Assembly: GCA_029550525.1 (NCBI GenBank)
Contig: JAKPHF010000008.1
Span: forward strand, 124,001 to 188,000
Direction: 5' to 3'
Length of the DNA stretch: 64,000 nucleotides
Source of the DNA: Planctomycetota bacterium
GTDB taxonomy: Bacteria > Planctomycetota > Phycisphaerae > UBA1845 > PWPN01
Of the stretch, positions 1 through 8,254 are shown one piece after another. Each line of letters opens with the position of its first letter. The first letter of the stretch is position 1. The translations under genes were made by a program, and so were the position numbers. Below the pieces are notes generated by a model that searched no databases, was not told where the DNA came from, and saw only the letters and a program-made list of their open reading frames with translations.

Positions 1-393
1 TGCGAAGGCGTCGGCCAGGCGTTCGACCGTATCCTGGCCTACTACGACAACATCGAGCAGCAGCGCATCCTCGGCACGCTGGCCGACAACCTCGCCGCGA
101 TCATCAATCAGCGTCTGTTGCCCTGCATCAAGCCAGGCACCGACGTGGTGCCCGCGTACGAGATCTTCATCCCCAATCCGCTGACCCGGCGTTACATCCG
201 CGAGCGGCGCTATCAGGACGCGGTGGCCGAGATGGAAAAGCCGGCCATGAAAGAGCTCGGCTGCGTCACGTATATCGACTCGCTGTACAGACTGGTGACC
301 GAGGAATGGATCGACTACCACACGGCCCTCGAACATGCCGGAGACAAGGCCGAGAAGCTTAAAGGGCGCATGATCGGGATCGAGATCAAGTGA
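1..393 (+). CDS. PilT-like retraction ATPase, C-terminal fragment
   Basis: The reading frame is open from base 1 and ends at TGA 391-393, so only the last 130 residues are visible. The pattern Q-x-x-I-x-x-x-LA-x-x-LxAIIxQRLLP, followed by a P-x-x-EI segment and an 'IRE' helix, is the typical C-terminal half of the PilT/GspE hexameric secretion ATPase family, after the Walker B and His boxes. The ending 'LYRLVTEEWIDYHTALEHA' resembles the PilT end (LYRKGxITYEEAL). The protein would act at the cytoplasmic base of a type IV pilus or related machine. The upstream Walker motifs are outside the window, so PilT versus PilB/PilU identity cannot be fixed. Confidence 0.8.
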   Translation, partial: CEGVGQAFDRILAYYDNIEQQRILGTLADNLAAIINQRLLPCIKPGTDVVPAYEIFIPNPLTRRYIRERRYQDAVAEMEKPAMKELGCVTYIDSLYRLVTEEWIDYHTALEHAGDKAEKLKGRMIGIEIK

Positions 394-498
394 ACGGGGT
401 CAAGAGGTCGGGAGCAAGTGATCCCAATCGGGAGCCGGCCGGTCCGGACGGGGCCGGTCGCGGGAGGCGAACGGGTTGTCTCTTTTGGGAGGTGTCGC

Positions 499-717
499 AT
501 GGACAGCTGTGATTTGATCGACCACGTGGAGTGCATTCTCCGGGAGGCCGAAGAAGCCATCGTGGAATGCGAGGAGGTCAGTTCAGCCACAGTCTGCCGA
601 ACCATGCTCGCCTGCACGCGGGCCATCTGCCACGAGATCGCGGCCCTGCGACGGGTGGTGAATTCCATCGATGCCGACGTGACCAACATCGACTGCAAGA
701 TACCCGAGCAGGACTGA
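499..717 (+). CDS. small cysteine-rich helical protein, unknown function
   Basis: A 72-residue frame starts at ATG 499 with a good ribosome site (GGGAGG at 487-492, six bases of spacing) and lies about 100 bases after the PilT-like gene. It contains seven cysteines (positions 4, 12, 24, 33, 39, 44, 66) in a sequence predicted by eye to be almost entirely alpha-helical, with acidic runs (EAEEAIVECEE). There is no signal peptide. Cysteines spaced along helices could bind metal, but no known motif (CxxC pairs) is present. I do not recognise the family. It could be expressed with the upstream gene or alone. Confidence 0.5.
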   Translation: MDSCDLIDHVECILREAEEAIVECEEVSSATVCRTMLACTRAICHEIAALRRVVNSIDADVTNIDCKIPEQD

Positions 718-835
718 GCCGCACCGGCAAGCACTTGCCATCCAACGACTTGCGCGCAACCACGAGGGTCGCGCGGACAGTCGACATCGCCCACGGCCGC
801 CGGCGGCAAGTGCGTCATTCTGTTCGAGGGGGAAA

Positions 836-908
836 TGGAGACGATGGGATTCGAACCCACGACCTACGCATTGCGAACGCGTCGCTCTCCCAACTGAGCT
901 ACGTCCCC
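836..908 (-). tRNA. tRNA-Ala (anticodon CGC)
   Basis: Read on the minus strand, the 73 bases fold as a full cloverleaf: acceptor GGGGACG/CGTCTCC, D arm GCTC...GAGC, anticodon stem ACGCG/TGCGT with loop TTCGCAA, T arm GTGGG-TTCGAAT-CCCAT. The anticodon is CGC, reading GCG. The acceptor has the G3:U70 wobble pair that marks alanine tRNAs. The discriminator is A and the next three bases are TTT, so CCA is not encoded and must be added enzymatically. Confidence 0.95.
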
Positions 909-1008
909 AGTGTCTCCTAGTTTATCGGCTCGCGGCCGCCCGGGCAAGAGCCCTGACGGGGCCGCAAACGGCGAAATCCGGTTTATCGGTCCCGAGGACG
1001 CCTGCGAA

Positions 1009-1135
1009 CCGCCGGGCTTTGCCCCGGCGGTCTCTTTACCCATCAGGTGTCCGTGCGATCCCGGGAGGCGTCCCTGATCGCGCGCACGGGCGACGGCTCC
1101 CGTTCGGACAGAGACGGCGGGGTCAAGCCCCGCCG
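1009..1135. repeat. two GGCGGGG/CCCCGCC hairpin repeats
   Basis: Two copies of the same hairpin type lie in the 255-base gap after the tRNA: CCGCCGGG-loop-CCCGGCGG at 1009-1030 followed by TCTCT, and CGGCGGGG-TCAAG-CCCCGCCG at 1115-1135. The same core recurs at 42755, 46997, 47099 and 52514, and in a looser form at 59208. The rest of 909-1164 shows no gene. Confidence 0.7.
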
Positions 1136-1164
1136 CTCGCTGGATCCCCCATGAGCGGAAGCCA

Positions 1165-2052
1165 TCAGGCCCGGATCGTGCGGAACATGCACTCCTGGGC
1201 GATGGCCGTCACCGGTACGGACGGGAAGACCTCGCGGAGACGGGCGGCCAGCTTGCGCATGCCGGGCTCTTCCGAGCTGGCGTGGTTGACCACGATCACC
1301 GGGTAGCCCATGTCGATGGCCATGGTGGCGTCGGACCAGAAGGTGAACCCGTCGTCGGTACAGATGGCCAGGTCGGCCTCCAACCGACCCGCCATCTCAC
1401 GGAAGGGTGTGATCGCGCCGGTGCCGATGCCGATGCGACGAACCCTCTTGTCGGCCGGGCCGATCAACTGCACGGTCTCATGCCCGAACGCCTGGAGCTT
1501 GCCCGCCACCGACCGGGCCAACTCGCCCGACGTGGTCTCGGGAATCTCGTACACGTGGCAGAACGTGCTGCGGTTGACCAGCTTGCTGAAGCCCAGGAAC
1601 TCGCCCCACGCGCCGGGGATGCCGATGCCCTCGACGCGATCCCACACGTCGTGGCAGCGATAGATCACCAGCCCGCTCGATTCGATCAACTGCTTCTTGC
1701 GACGTGTGACCTCAAACAGGAAGACGGCGTCGTCCTTGTCGGTGTGGTTGTAGTAGACCGGCTCGTGGCAGACGAGCAGGTTGCATCCCTCGTCGAGGGC
1801 GCGTTGAATCGTCCACAGGTAAGGCATCCAGGCCACCGCGATCTTTTTGACCACGGTTTGCGGATCGCCGGCCTTGAACGTGTCCACGGTGTCGTTCGGG
1901 TTCACCCACGGACCGAGCTTCAGGAGGTAGTCGCGCACGTCGGCTGCGCGCACCACCGGTGTCTCCTTGCGATCGGCTTGGCCGGTCGCCTTTATCGCCA
2001 AGCCCAATCCCGCTGATGCCGCCACGCTCCCGATGAACTGCCGTCGTCGCAT
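1165..2052 (-). CDS. NIF3-like (DUF34) protein with Tat-type leader
   Basis: The 295-residue product starts at ATG 2052, six bases after GGAGG. It begins MRRRQFIGSVAASAGLGLAI, a twin-arginine-like export leader. The mature part has NIF3/GTP cyclohydrolase I type 2-like features: a 'HEPVYYN' segment in place of the usual metal-binding HHP motif, an internal 'RRIGIGTGA' glycine-rich turn, and a C-terminal 'VVNHASSEEPGMRKLAARL' that matches the family's H-xxSE metal site. NIF3 proteins bind two metals in a hexameric toroid; their reaction is mostly unknown. Export of a NIF3-fold protein is uncommon and fits a planctomycete-specific branch. It is divergent from the GH172 gene, sharing a 121-base promoter region. 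Confidence 0.75.
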   Translation of the reverse strand: MRRRQFIGSVAASAGLGLAIKATGQADRKETPVVRAADVRDYLLKLGPWVNPNDTVDTFKAGDPQTVVKKIAVAWMPYLWTIQRALDEGCNLLVCHEPVYYNHTDKDDAVFLFEVTRRKKQLIESSGLVIYRCHDVWDRVEGIGIPGAWGEFLGFSKLVNRSTFCHVYEIPETTSGELARSVAGKLQAFGHETVQLIGPADKRVRRIGIGTGAITPFREMAGRLEADLAICTDDGFTFWSDATMAIDMGYPVIVVNHASSEEPGMRKLAARLREVFPSVPVTAIAQECMFRTIRA

Positions 2053-2173
2053 GTCACGCCTCCCGCGAATGGTCTGGAAAGTTCGAACCTGTGTATGGTA
2101 CGCCGCCGGGCCGAGCGAGTACAATCCGGTCTTTCCACGTTTTTCGCTTACCGCCGACGAGGAGGACCGGCGC

Positions 2174-4189
2174 ATGAGGACTCGACGTGGCATGTTCTTC
2201 GCCTGCACAACGGCTTGTCTGACGCTGCTGGCCTGGACCTTGCCGGGACACGGCGAGGTCAGCACCGAGTCGCTCCTGGACGAGTTGACGGACCTGGACC
2301 GGCTCACCCGCCTCCCGCAACCGGCCTACGTCACGCGGCAGTTTTCGAGCTACAACCGCAATTCGAAGACGCCCGCGGACGCCGAGGGCTGGTTCGCCAA
2401 TCGCGACATGGGCTATTACCTGCGGACCGAACAGCATGCAGGCCGGCAGGAATACGTGATGATGGACGTTGCGGGTCCTGGCGCGATCGTTCGCATCTGG
2501 TCGGCCAACAACAAAGCCATGCTCCGGATCTACATCGACGGCAGCAACACGCCGGCCATCGAAGGCACCATCCCCGAACTGCTCGGCGGGAAGTACGCCG
2601 GAATTCCCGAGCCGTTGGCTGGCTGCCGCGCGCGAGGCTGGAACCTGTACTTCCCCATCGCCTACGCTCGCCACTGCAAGGTGACCAGCGAACTCGAACC
2701 CATCCACTACCACGTGAACTACCGCACGTATGCGGCAGGAACGCCCGTGCGCAGCTTCGAGCCCGCCGATCTGACGCGATGGGCGCACCGCATCGAGCAG
2801 ATCGCCCAGCGGCTGAAGACGCCGCGCACGGCGGTCGAACTGCCGGCCGCTCGCAAGACGCTGGAGTACGACGTCGACATCGCCCCCGACGCCCGCGTGC
2901 AACTTGCCGAAGTGACCGGTCCGGCGGCAGTGTGCGAGTTCGTCGTGATTCCACACGTAGCCGGGCCGGATCTGGAGGCGGCGTTGCGGGCATGTGTGCT
3001 GGAGATCCGCTTCGACGACGCGCGCACCGTCGAGTGCCCGCTCGGCGACTTCTTCGGCACGGCCCCCGGCGCGACGCCGTACGAATCGTTGCCCATGGGG
3101 ATCACGGACGGCCCCGAGCCGCAGATGTGGTCCCATTGGCGCATGCCCTTCCAGCGCGTCGCGAACGTGCAGGTGCGCAACCTGGGCACGACCGCGGTCA
3201 GGCTGAGCGGGCGCGTGGCCGTCGTGCCGCGTGAGTTCGACGCGGCGACGTGCTATTTCCATGCCGGCTGGCGCATCGAGCGCGACATCCCCACCCGCCC
3301 CTTCTCTGATTGGACTCACCTCGACTGCACGGGCACCGGCCGGTTCGTGGGCAGCGCTCTGAACCTCATGAACCCGGTCCAGACATGGTGGGGAGAAGGC
3401 GACGAGAAGATCTGGGTGGACGGCGAGGCTTTCCCGAGCCACTTCGGGACGGGCTCCGAAGACTACTATGGCTACGCGTGGTGCAGTCCCGAGCGGTTCG
3501 TACACGCGTTTCACAATCAGCCACGGTGTGACGGGCCACGCAACTACGGCCACACGTCCGTGAATCGCTTCCACATCATTGATGACATCCCCTTCACACG
3601 CTCGTTCCGTTTCGACATGGAGAATTGGCACCACAACGCCATCACGCGAACCACGCGAGCCGCGGTGAGCTACTGGTACGCTCGGCCGGGAGGCACGGCC
3701 AAGTTTGCCGCCATCGACCGCGAGCAGGTTGCGCCCGTTCGCGTCCCGCCGTTCGAGTTACCCCGCGTCGCCGGCGTCACCGAGGCGGAGGCATTCACCG
3801 TCGTCATGGCAGGCGCGACGGCGGGTATCGCCGGCCCCGACGAACGCTTCAGCGGCGGCCACTATCTCCTATGGCAGGAGGCAGCGCCCGGCGATCGAAT
3901 CGATATCATTTTTCCGGCGGAAGACGGCGATCGGCAGTTACGAGCCCGGCTCATGCTGAACCGCCGCGGCCCGCAGGTGCGGCTTTATGTGAATGGTCAA
4001 CCTGGCGGCGACGTTGTGGATCTCTCGCACGATCGTAACACACCGACCGAGAGCGAGATTGATCTGGGACGCCATACGCTCCGCGCCGGCGAGAACATAC
4101 TCACGTTGGAAGTCGTCGGGCCGGGCAAGAAAACCGGACCGAATGTCACGACGTTCATCGTCGGACTCGATTACCTGCGGATCGAGTAA
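2174..4189 (+). CDS. secreted GH172 (DUF2961) glycoside hydrolase
   Basis: The 671-residue product starts at ATG 2174 behind GAGGAGGA and carries a signal peptide (hydrophobic run CLTLLAWTLP, likely cut after GHG). The DUF2961 hallmark FGTGSEDYYGYAW sits near residues 422-434, with the preceding 'WWGEGDEKIWVDGE' and the following histidine/asparagine region also typical. DUF2961 is now GH172, with members acting on difructose anhydride and D-arabinofuranosides; the glutamate in the G(S/T)EDY motif belongs to the active site. The last 100 residues look like a beta-sandwich accessory domain (LYVNGQ, DLGRHTL, NILTLEVVG). The enzyme probably acts outside the cytoplasm on a furanoside-containing glycan; the substrate cannot be read from sequence. 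Confidence 0.82.
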   Translation: MRTRRGMFFACTTACLTLLAWTLPGHGEVSTESLLDELTDLDRLTRLPQPAYVTRQFSSYNRNSKTPADAEGWFANRDMGYYLRTEQHAGRQEYVMMDVAGPGAIVRIWSANNKAMLRIYIDGSNTPAIEGTIPELLGGKYAGIPEPLAGCRARGWNLYFPIAYARHCKVTSELEPIHYHVNYRTYAAGTPVRSFEPADLTRWAHRIEQIAQRLKTPRTAVELPAARKTLEYDVDIAPDARVQLAEVTGPAAVCEFVVIPHVAGPDLEAALRACVLEIRFDDARTVECPLGDFFGTAPGATPYESLPMGITDGPEPQMWSHWRMPFQRVANVQVRNLGTTAVRLSGRVAVVPREFDAATCYFHAGWRIERDIPTRPFSDWTHLDCTGTGRFVGSALNLMNPVQTWWGEGDEKIWVDGEAFPSHFGTGSEDYYGYAWCSPERFVHAFHNQPRCDGPRNYGHTSVNRFHIIDDIPFTRSFRFDMENWHHNAITRTTRAAVSYWYARPGGTAKFAAIDREQVAPVRVPPFELPRVAGVTEAEAFTVVMAGATAGIAGPDERFSGGHYLLWQEAAPGDRIDIIFPAEDGDRQLRARLMLNRRGPQVRLYVNGQPGGDVVDLSHDRNTPTESEIDLGRHTLRAGENILTLEVVGPGKKTGPNVTTFIVGLDYLRIE

Positions 4190-4191
4190 TT

Positions 4192-4340
4192 GCGGGGCGG
4201 GCATCCTCCCCGCCTGATTCCGGTAGGTAGGTATTGAGCGCACGGCAGGCATTGTGGTGCAGGCATCCTGCGTGCACTGTGCACGCTGGAAGCGTGCACC
4301 ACAATGCGTGCATCGCAAATGAAGCGGGCGAGACGCCCGC
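4192..4340. repeat. cluster of three palindromic intergenic repeats
   Basis: Three elements fill the gap between the convergent GH172 and GH106-like genes: GCGGGG...CCCCGC at 4192-4213, a long hairpin at 4249-4307 (outer stem GCATTGTGGTGCA/TGCACCACAATGC, 13 perfect pairs; inner stem GCGTGCA/TGCACGC), and GCGGGCG-AGA-CGCCCGC at 4324-4340. Related copies occur elsewhere in the window. The convergent setting suggests a role at transcript ends, which is inference. Confidence 0.75.
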
Positions 4341-4356
4341 CCCCCCGAAAGCGGCA

Positions 4357-6852
4357 TCACGGCATGTGCGGCATGAGACGAACGGGACCGAACAAACCCG
4401 AGGGCCGGCGGATCTGCTCGTCGTAGCGGTTGACCAGCGAGTTGGTCACGTCCACTGTCAGCTCGTTTTCACCGTCCGTGAGCTGATCGGTCACGTCCCA
4501 CGCGAACGGAGCCCAGAAGCGGACCGGTAACTCGCTGCCATTAACGCGAACGACGGCGTAATCGCCGACGCCGCCGAGATCCAGCGTGTAGCGTGCGCCG
4601 GCTGCCTTCGCTAGTCTCACGCGGGTGCGGTAGGTGAGCGTGCCGGCGTACCGTTCCATGCCGGGCCATTCGAGCCAGTTGCCCAGCGCATTACCGACCG
4701 ACTTGCCACCGGAATCGGACACCGACCAGGGCCCGTCGACGACGATGGGATCCGCCGGACGAAGCCGAGCTGCCGGCTCGACTGACACATTGGCGGATGA
4801 GGCCGGATCGACGCACAGCACGAGACTCTCACGACGCGGGAGATCGAGTTGCACCGTCGTAGTCTGCTCGCCCTGCCGCACCACACGAACGGCCCGAAAC
4901 TCGCCCGTCCAGGCGTCGAACCATTCGGCCGCGCCACGATAGCGCACAGTCAGCTCGGTGGCAACGGCGCCTTCGCCTTCGTTTACCAGCAAATAGAAGT
5001 GAATCCCATCCCGGACCAGATGCACGTACCGCAGCGCATCCGCGGCCGGACTCGCTGTCACGTCCCGCTCGATTCCGCGGATCAGTTCGGAGCCGGGAGT
5101 CTCACCGCAATCGCGGACCACCGCTCCGCCTGCCTCCAGCCGGCGCAATGCCTCGGCCACCGGACCGGTCGCCGGCCGATTCCCATCCACGATCAGCACC
5201 GCGTAGGTCATCGGACCGACCTGAATTTTGCCGTCGACGACGCGAGCCTGCTCGACCAGCCGCCAATCCTCGACGTAATTGAAATCCACCTGGTTCTGAT
5301 AGAGCCACTTGGCCGCCCGCCAGGGAAGATGGTGGTTACCGCCCAGCACGGCCACGTCGCACACCTGCCTGCTGTCGGTGAGCAACCCACACAGCCGGGC
5401 GGTGTAATCGGCGAACACTCGGTAATGAGGCCACCACAGATTGTTCGGCCCCACGTCCGGCGGTCGCTCGTGCACGCGGTAGTCGCGGATGGAGTAATAA
5501 AACGCATGCGGGAAGAGCAAGTTGACGCCGCGGACCATGAGCCAATCGGCCAGCCACTTCATCTCTTCCATGGTGAGCTGCCAGCCGTACGCTCCATACA
5601 CTTCGTTGGCGTTGAACCGCCGGCCGTCGTGGCGGGCCACGCTGCTCGAACACTTGCCGATCGCACTGTTGTGGCCTTCCAGGGCCCGGTTGCCGTCCGG
5701 GACCACGCCCCGCCAGACGATGTCCTGGCCGGGGATCTGGAAGTAACGCAACGGATGGATTTCGGTCGCCCCCGCCGGATGCCCCGTCAGTGCAATGCCG
5801 TTTTTATGGCACCATTCCGAGAGCGGGCGGTAGTATGACTCGTCCAGCCGTTCGGCCAACGTGAGCCGGTAATCAGCCCGGATCGCAGCCGTCCGCTCGC
5901 CGGCCTCGAAGAACAACGCCGGCAGCAAAGGCAGCAGCGAGTAGCCGCGCTTGCTTTCGAAGAACTCCGCGAAGCCCTGCGTCCAGGGCTGCAGCCCCCG
6001 CCGTCCCCCGCGACCCAGCATGCTCGGCTCGTCCGTGAACATGCCGATCACCGTCTTGCCGAAGTGCTCACCCACGGTCCGGCGGTACGGCTCGTACGCC
6101 AGCTCGAGGAACCGCTGCATGGCTTGCGGATTGAGGAGATCCGCAGCGGCCGGAGCTCCCGGCTGGCGATCTTCTTCGCCTTCGTGCACGCCGCGGATGC
6201 GGCCGCCGGACGGCACGCAGCCGAACGACATGACCCGCCACTCACCGGCGGGCACCTGAACCGTGGTCGCACCGGCCTCGATCACACGGGCCGTGCTCAA
6301 GTCGATTCCCTTCTCGCCTCGCCTGGCCGCCACGACGGTGGCGACGTGGCGGCCCTCGGCCGGTGGACACGGCACCTCAGCCGGACCGGTGGCATCCCGA
6401 AGCGACACGGCCAGCCCTTGGGCGGCAAACGCCGGGTTGGACTTGACCACTTCGCCGTGCGCGGAGCCCGACGGGTACATGCCTTCGTCGTACAGGCACA
6501 CCCGCATGTTCGTGCGAGCCGCCTCCTCCACCGCGAACTTCACCAGTTCGAGCCAACGCGGCCCCATGTAGGCAATGTCTGTCGGCAGGCCCATGCGGGC
6601 GTGAATCACGAAGCCGTACACGCCGTGCTCGCGCCAGTCCGCCAACTGCCGGCGAATCTCGGCCTCGTCCAGCCGATCGTTCCAGAACCAGAACGGCATC
6701 TGGCTGAACTCCGGCGAGGGTCGGCTCAATCGCTCCCGCCAGTCGCCGGAGTCTGCAGCAGCGTCGCCCGTACCGGCGAAAAGCCCCGCCCCGATGACCC
6801 ACAACAACAATGACACCGCACCCCGGCCTGCCTGCCGCGCGTCACATCCCAT
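4357..6852 (-). CDS. GH106-like alpha-L-rhamnosidase, secreted
   Basis: The 831-residue product has a signal peptide (VSLLLWVIGAGLFAG, cut near DAAA). It opens with the signature of large GH106-related enzymes: 'PFWFWND', an 'EIRRQLADWREHGVYGFVIH' segment around residues 60-85, 'LYDEGMYPSGSAHG', and later 'MFTDEPS', where acidic active-site residues are expected. The last 120 residues form a galactose-binding-like beta-sandwich (LDLGGVGDYAVVRVNG, PFAWDVTD, NELTVDVTN). GH106 enzymes remove alpha-L-rhamnose from pectins such as rhamnogalacturonan. It starts 16 bases after the sulfatase stop, behind GGAG, so both are on one transcript and probably attack the same polymer. Membership of a neighbouring unclassified family is possible. 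Confidence 0.78.
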   Translation of the reverse strand: MGCDARQAGRGAVSLLLWVIGAGLFAGTGDAAADSGDWRERLSRPSPEFSQMPFWFWNDRLDEAEIRRQLADWREHGVYGFVIHARMGLPTDIAYMGPRWLELVKFAVEEAARTNMRVCLYDEGMYPSGSAHGEVVKSNPAFAAQGLAVSLRDATGPAEVPCPPAEGRHVATVVAARRGEKGIDLSTARVIEAGATTVQVPAGEWRVMSFGCVPSGGRIRGVHEGEEDRQPGAPAAADLLNPQAMQRFLELAYEPYRRTVGEHFGKTVIGMFTDEPSMLGRGGRRGLQPWTQGFAEFFESKRGYSLLPLLPALFFEAGERTAAIRADYRLTLAERLDESYYRPLSEWCHKNGIALTGHPAGATEIHPLRYFQIPGQDIVWRGVVPDGNRALEGHNSAIGKCSSSVARHDGRRFNANEVYGAYGWQLTMEEMKWLADWLMVRGVNLLFPHAFYYSIRDYRVHERPPDVGPNNLWWPHYRVFADYTARLCGLLTDSRQVCDVAVLGGNHHLPWRAAKWLYQNQVDFNYVEDWRLVEQARVVDGKIQVGPMTYAVLIVDGNRPATGPVAEALRRLEAGGAVVRDCGETPGSELIRGIERDVTASPAADALRYVHLVRDGIHFYLLVNEGEGAVATELTVRYRGAAEWFDAWTGEFRAVRVVRQGEQTTTVQLDLPRRESLVLCVDPASSANVSVEPAARLRPADPIVVDGPWSVSDSGGKSVGNALGNWLEWPGMERYAGTLTYRTRVRLAKAAGARYTLDLGGVGDYAVVRVNGSELPVRFWAPFAWDVTDQLTDGENELTVDVTNSLVNRYDEQIRRPSGLFGPVRLMPHMP

Positions 6853-6868
6853 GGCTCACTCCGTGCCC

Positions 6869-8134
6869 TTATTCCCGCGGATTCCACCACCGATCCAGAA
6901 GCTGCGTCAACTCGGCAACGCGATCGGGGTGTTCCTTGGCGAGGTTGCGTTCTTCGGTTGGATCCTCGGTGATGTGATAGAGCTCGGCCGGCTTGGAGGT
7001 ATCGTAAGGCAGAATCAGCTTCCATTCGCCCTGCCGCACCACCCGGTGCACGAGGCTCTTGGCGGGCTCACCGACGGCCACTTCCGTATGCACGTAGACC
7101 TCGCCAAATACGGGCCGGTTGCGAATGTCGTGCTTGCCTGCGATGACCTGCAGCAGATCCACGCCGGTCATCTCCGGCGGCGGCTCCACGCCGCACGCGC
7201 GGAGAATGGTCGGGGCCAAGTCGATCGACGAAACCAGCTCTTCGCGCTTCTGCGGCGCAACGCGGCCCGGCCACCGGATGATCACCGGCGTGCGCAGCCC
7301 GCCGTCATAGGGGCTGAGTTTGCTCTTGGGCGTGAACCAGCCGACTGACTGCCGAACCGGGCCGGTCTCCTGGATCCAGCCGTTGTCCACGATGAACACC
7401 ACCAGCGTGTTCTCGGCCAGGCCGCGCCGTTCCAGGTAACCCAGCAGCTCACCGCAAGTCTCGTCGAGCCATTCACACATAGCCCAATACGCCGCCAGCC
7501 GCGGGCTGCGCCCCTCGGCGGTGTACTTCTTGAGCAGCCGCTCGGGCGGATTGTGCGGCGCGTGAGGCATGAAAGGCGCATACCAGACAAGCCAGGGCGT
7601 ATCACCGGACTCCTCGATGAAGTCATAGATGGGCTGCAGGCCGTCACGGCCGATCTGCAGCCCCTTTCGGCTGCCGTGCCGATCGCCTTCGCCGGTCATG
7701 CCGTGCGTGAAGCCGGCGTTCTCGTGCTTGCCCTCCCAGAATTTGCCGGTCTGAAAGCTCCGGTAGCCGGCCTTGCCCAGCAGCCGCGGCAACGTGGGCA
7801 CCTGCTGGATCAAGTGGTGCGTTTTGGTGCGCGGCACGCCGTCGGGAGGATTGTTGCAGTAGATCCCCGTGCGGAATCCGTACTGGCCGGTCATGATCGA
7901 GGCCAGACTGGGCCGGCACAACGGCACCGTGACGTACCCGTTGGGAAACACCACGCTCTGCGAGGCCAGCCGATCGAGGTGCGGCGTCTGAACCACCGGG
8001 TGCCCCATGAAGCCGAAGTCGGTCCAGCCCTGATCATCGGAGATGATGAGCAGAACGTTTGGCGGTTTGGCAGCTCTCGCCGCGGCGGGGCAGACGACCA
8101 GCGCGGCCGCGATGAGCATCCTCACGACAGCCAT
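6869..8134 (-). CDS. secreted type I sulfatase with CRPSL active-site motif
   Basis: The 421-residue product starts at ATG 8134 after a near-perfect AAGGAGGT. It has a signal peptide ending in ARAA and the sulfatase metal-binding segment 'LLIISDDQGW' (Asp33, Asp34). Cys73 lies in 'PLCRPSLASIMTG', the site that is oxidised to formylglycine in type I sulfatases, and the later 'FIVDNGW' supplies further metal ligands. The canonical motif is C-x-P-x-R; here Leu stands in the Arg position, while an Arg follows the Cys. The enzyme would remove sulfate esters from a carbohydrate outside the cytoplasm. It lies upstream of the GH106-like gene and is probably cotranscribed with it. Confidence 0.9.
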   Translation of the reverse strand: MAVVRMLIAAALVVCPAAARAAKPPNVLLIISDDQGWTDFGFMGHPVVQTPHLDRLASQSVVFPNGYVTVPLCRPSLASIMTGQYGFRTGIYCNNPPDGVPRTKTHHLIQQVPTLPRLLGKAGYRSFQTGKFWEGKHENAGFTHGMTGEGDRHGSRKGLQIGRDGLQPIYDFIEESGDTPWLVWYAPFMPHAPHNPPERLLKKYTAEGRSPRLAAYWAMCEWLDETCGELLGYLERRGLAENTLVVFIVDNGWIQETGPVRQSVGWFTPKSKLSPYDGGLRTPVIIRWPGRVAPQKREELVSSIDLAPTILRACGVEPPPEMTGVDLLQVIAGKHDIRNRPVFGEVYVHTEVAVGEPAKSLVHRVVRQGEWKLILPYDTSKPAELYHITEDPTEERNLAKEHPDRVAELTQLLDRWWNPRE

Positions 8135-8192
8135 GACGGGACCTCCTTATCCTCGTTTTGCTTTCCTGACAATCTCCGGCGACTGTACAGGG

Positions 8193-8249
8193 CTACGAGC
8201 TATGAACCAAACATTTAGCTGACCGTCTGATAGCTGATAGCTGACAACT
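8193..8249. repeat. AGCTATGA / TAGCTGATAGCTGA repeat, copy 1
   Basis: The segment contains GAGCTATGA, TTTAGCTGA and a tandem TAGCTGATAGCTGA. It ends six bases before the stop codon of the dockerin protein gene, in the 120-base gap upstream of the sulfatase. It belongs to the AGCTATGAGCTGTGAGC family also found at 32605, 36693, 42700 and 46944. Confidence 0.6.
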
Positions 8250-8254
8250 ACGTC

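Noticed and set aside
531..920. plus-strand 129-codon frame running into the tRNA
   Set aside because: Its end is translated from the tRNA complement; the 'DDGIRTHDLRIANASLSQLSY' piece is a known tRNA-shadow peptide.
2054..3634. 526-codon minus-strand frame opposite the GH172 gene
   Set aside because: It is out of frame with the NIF3 gene and opposite a well-supported enzyme.
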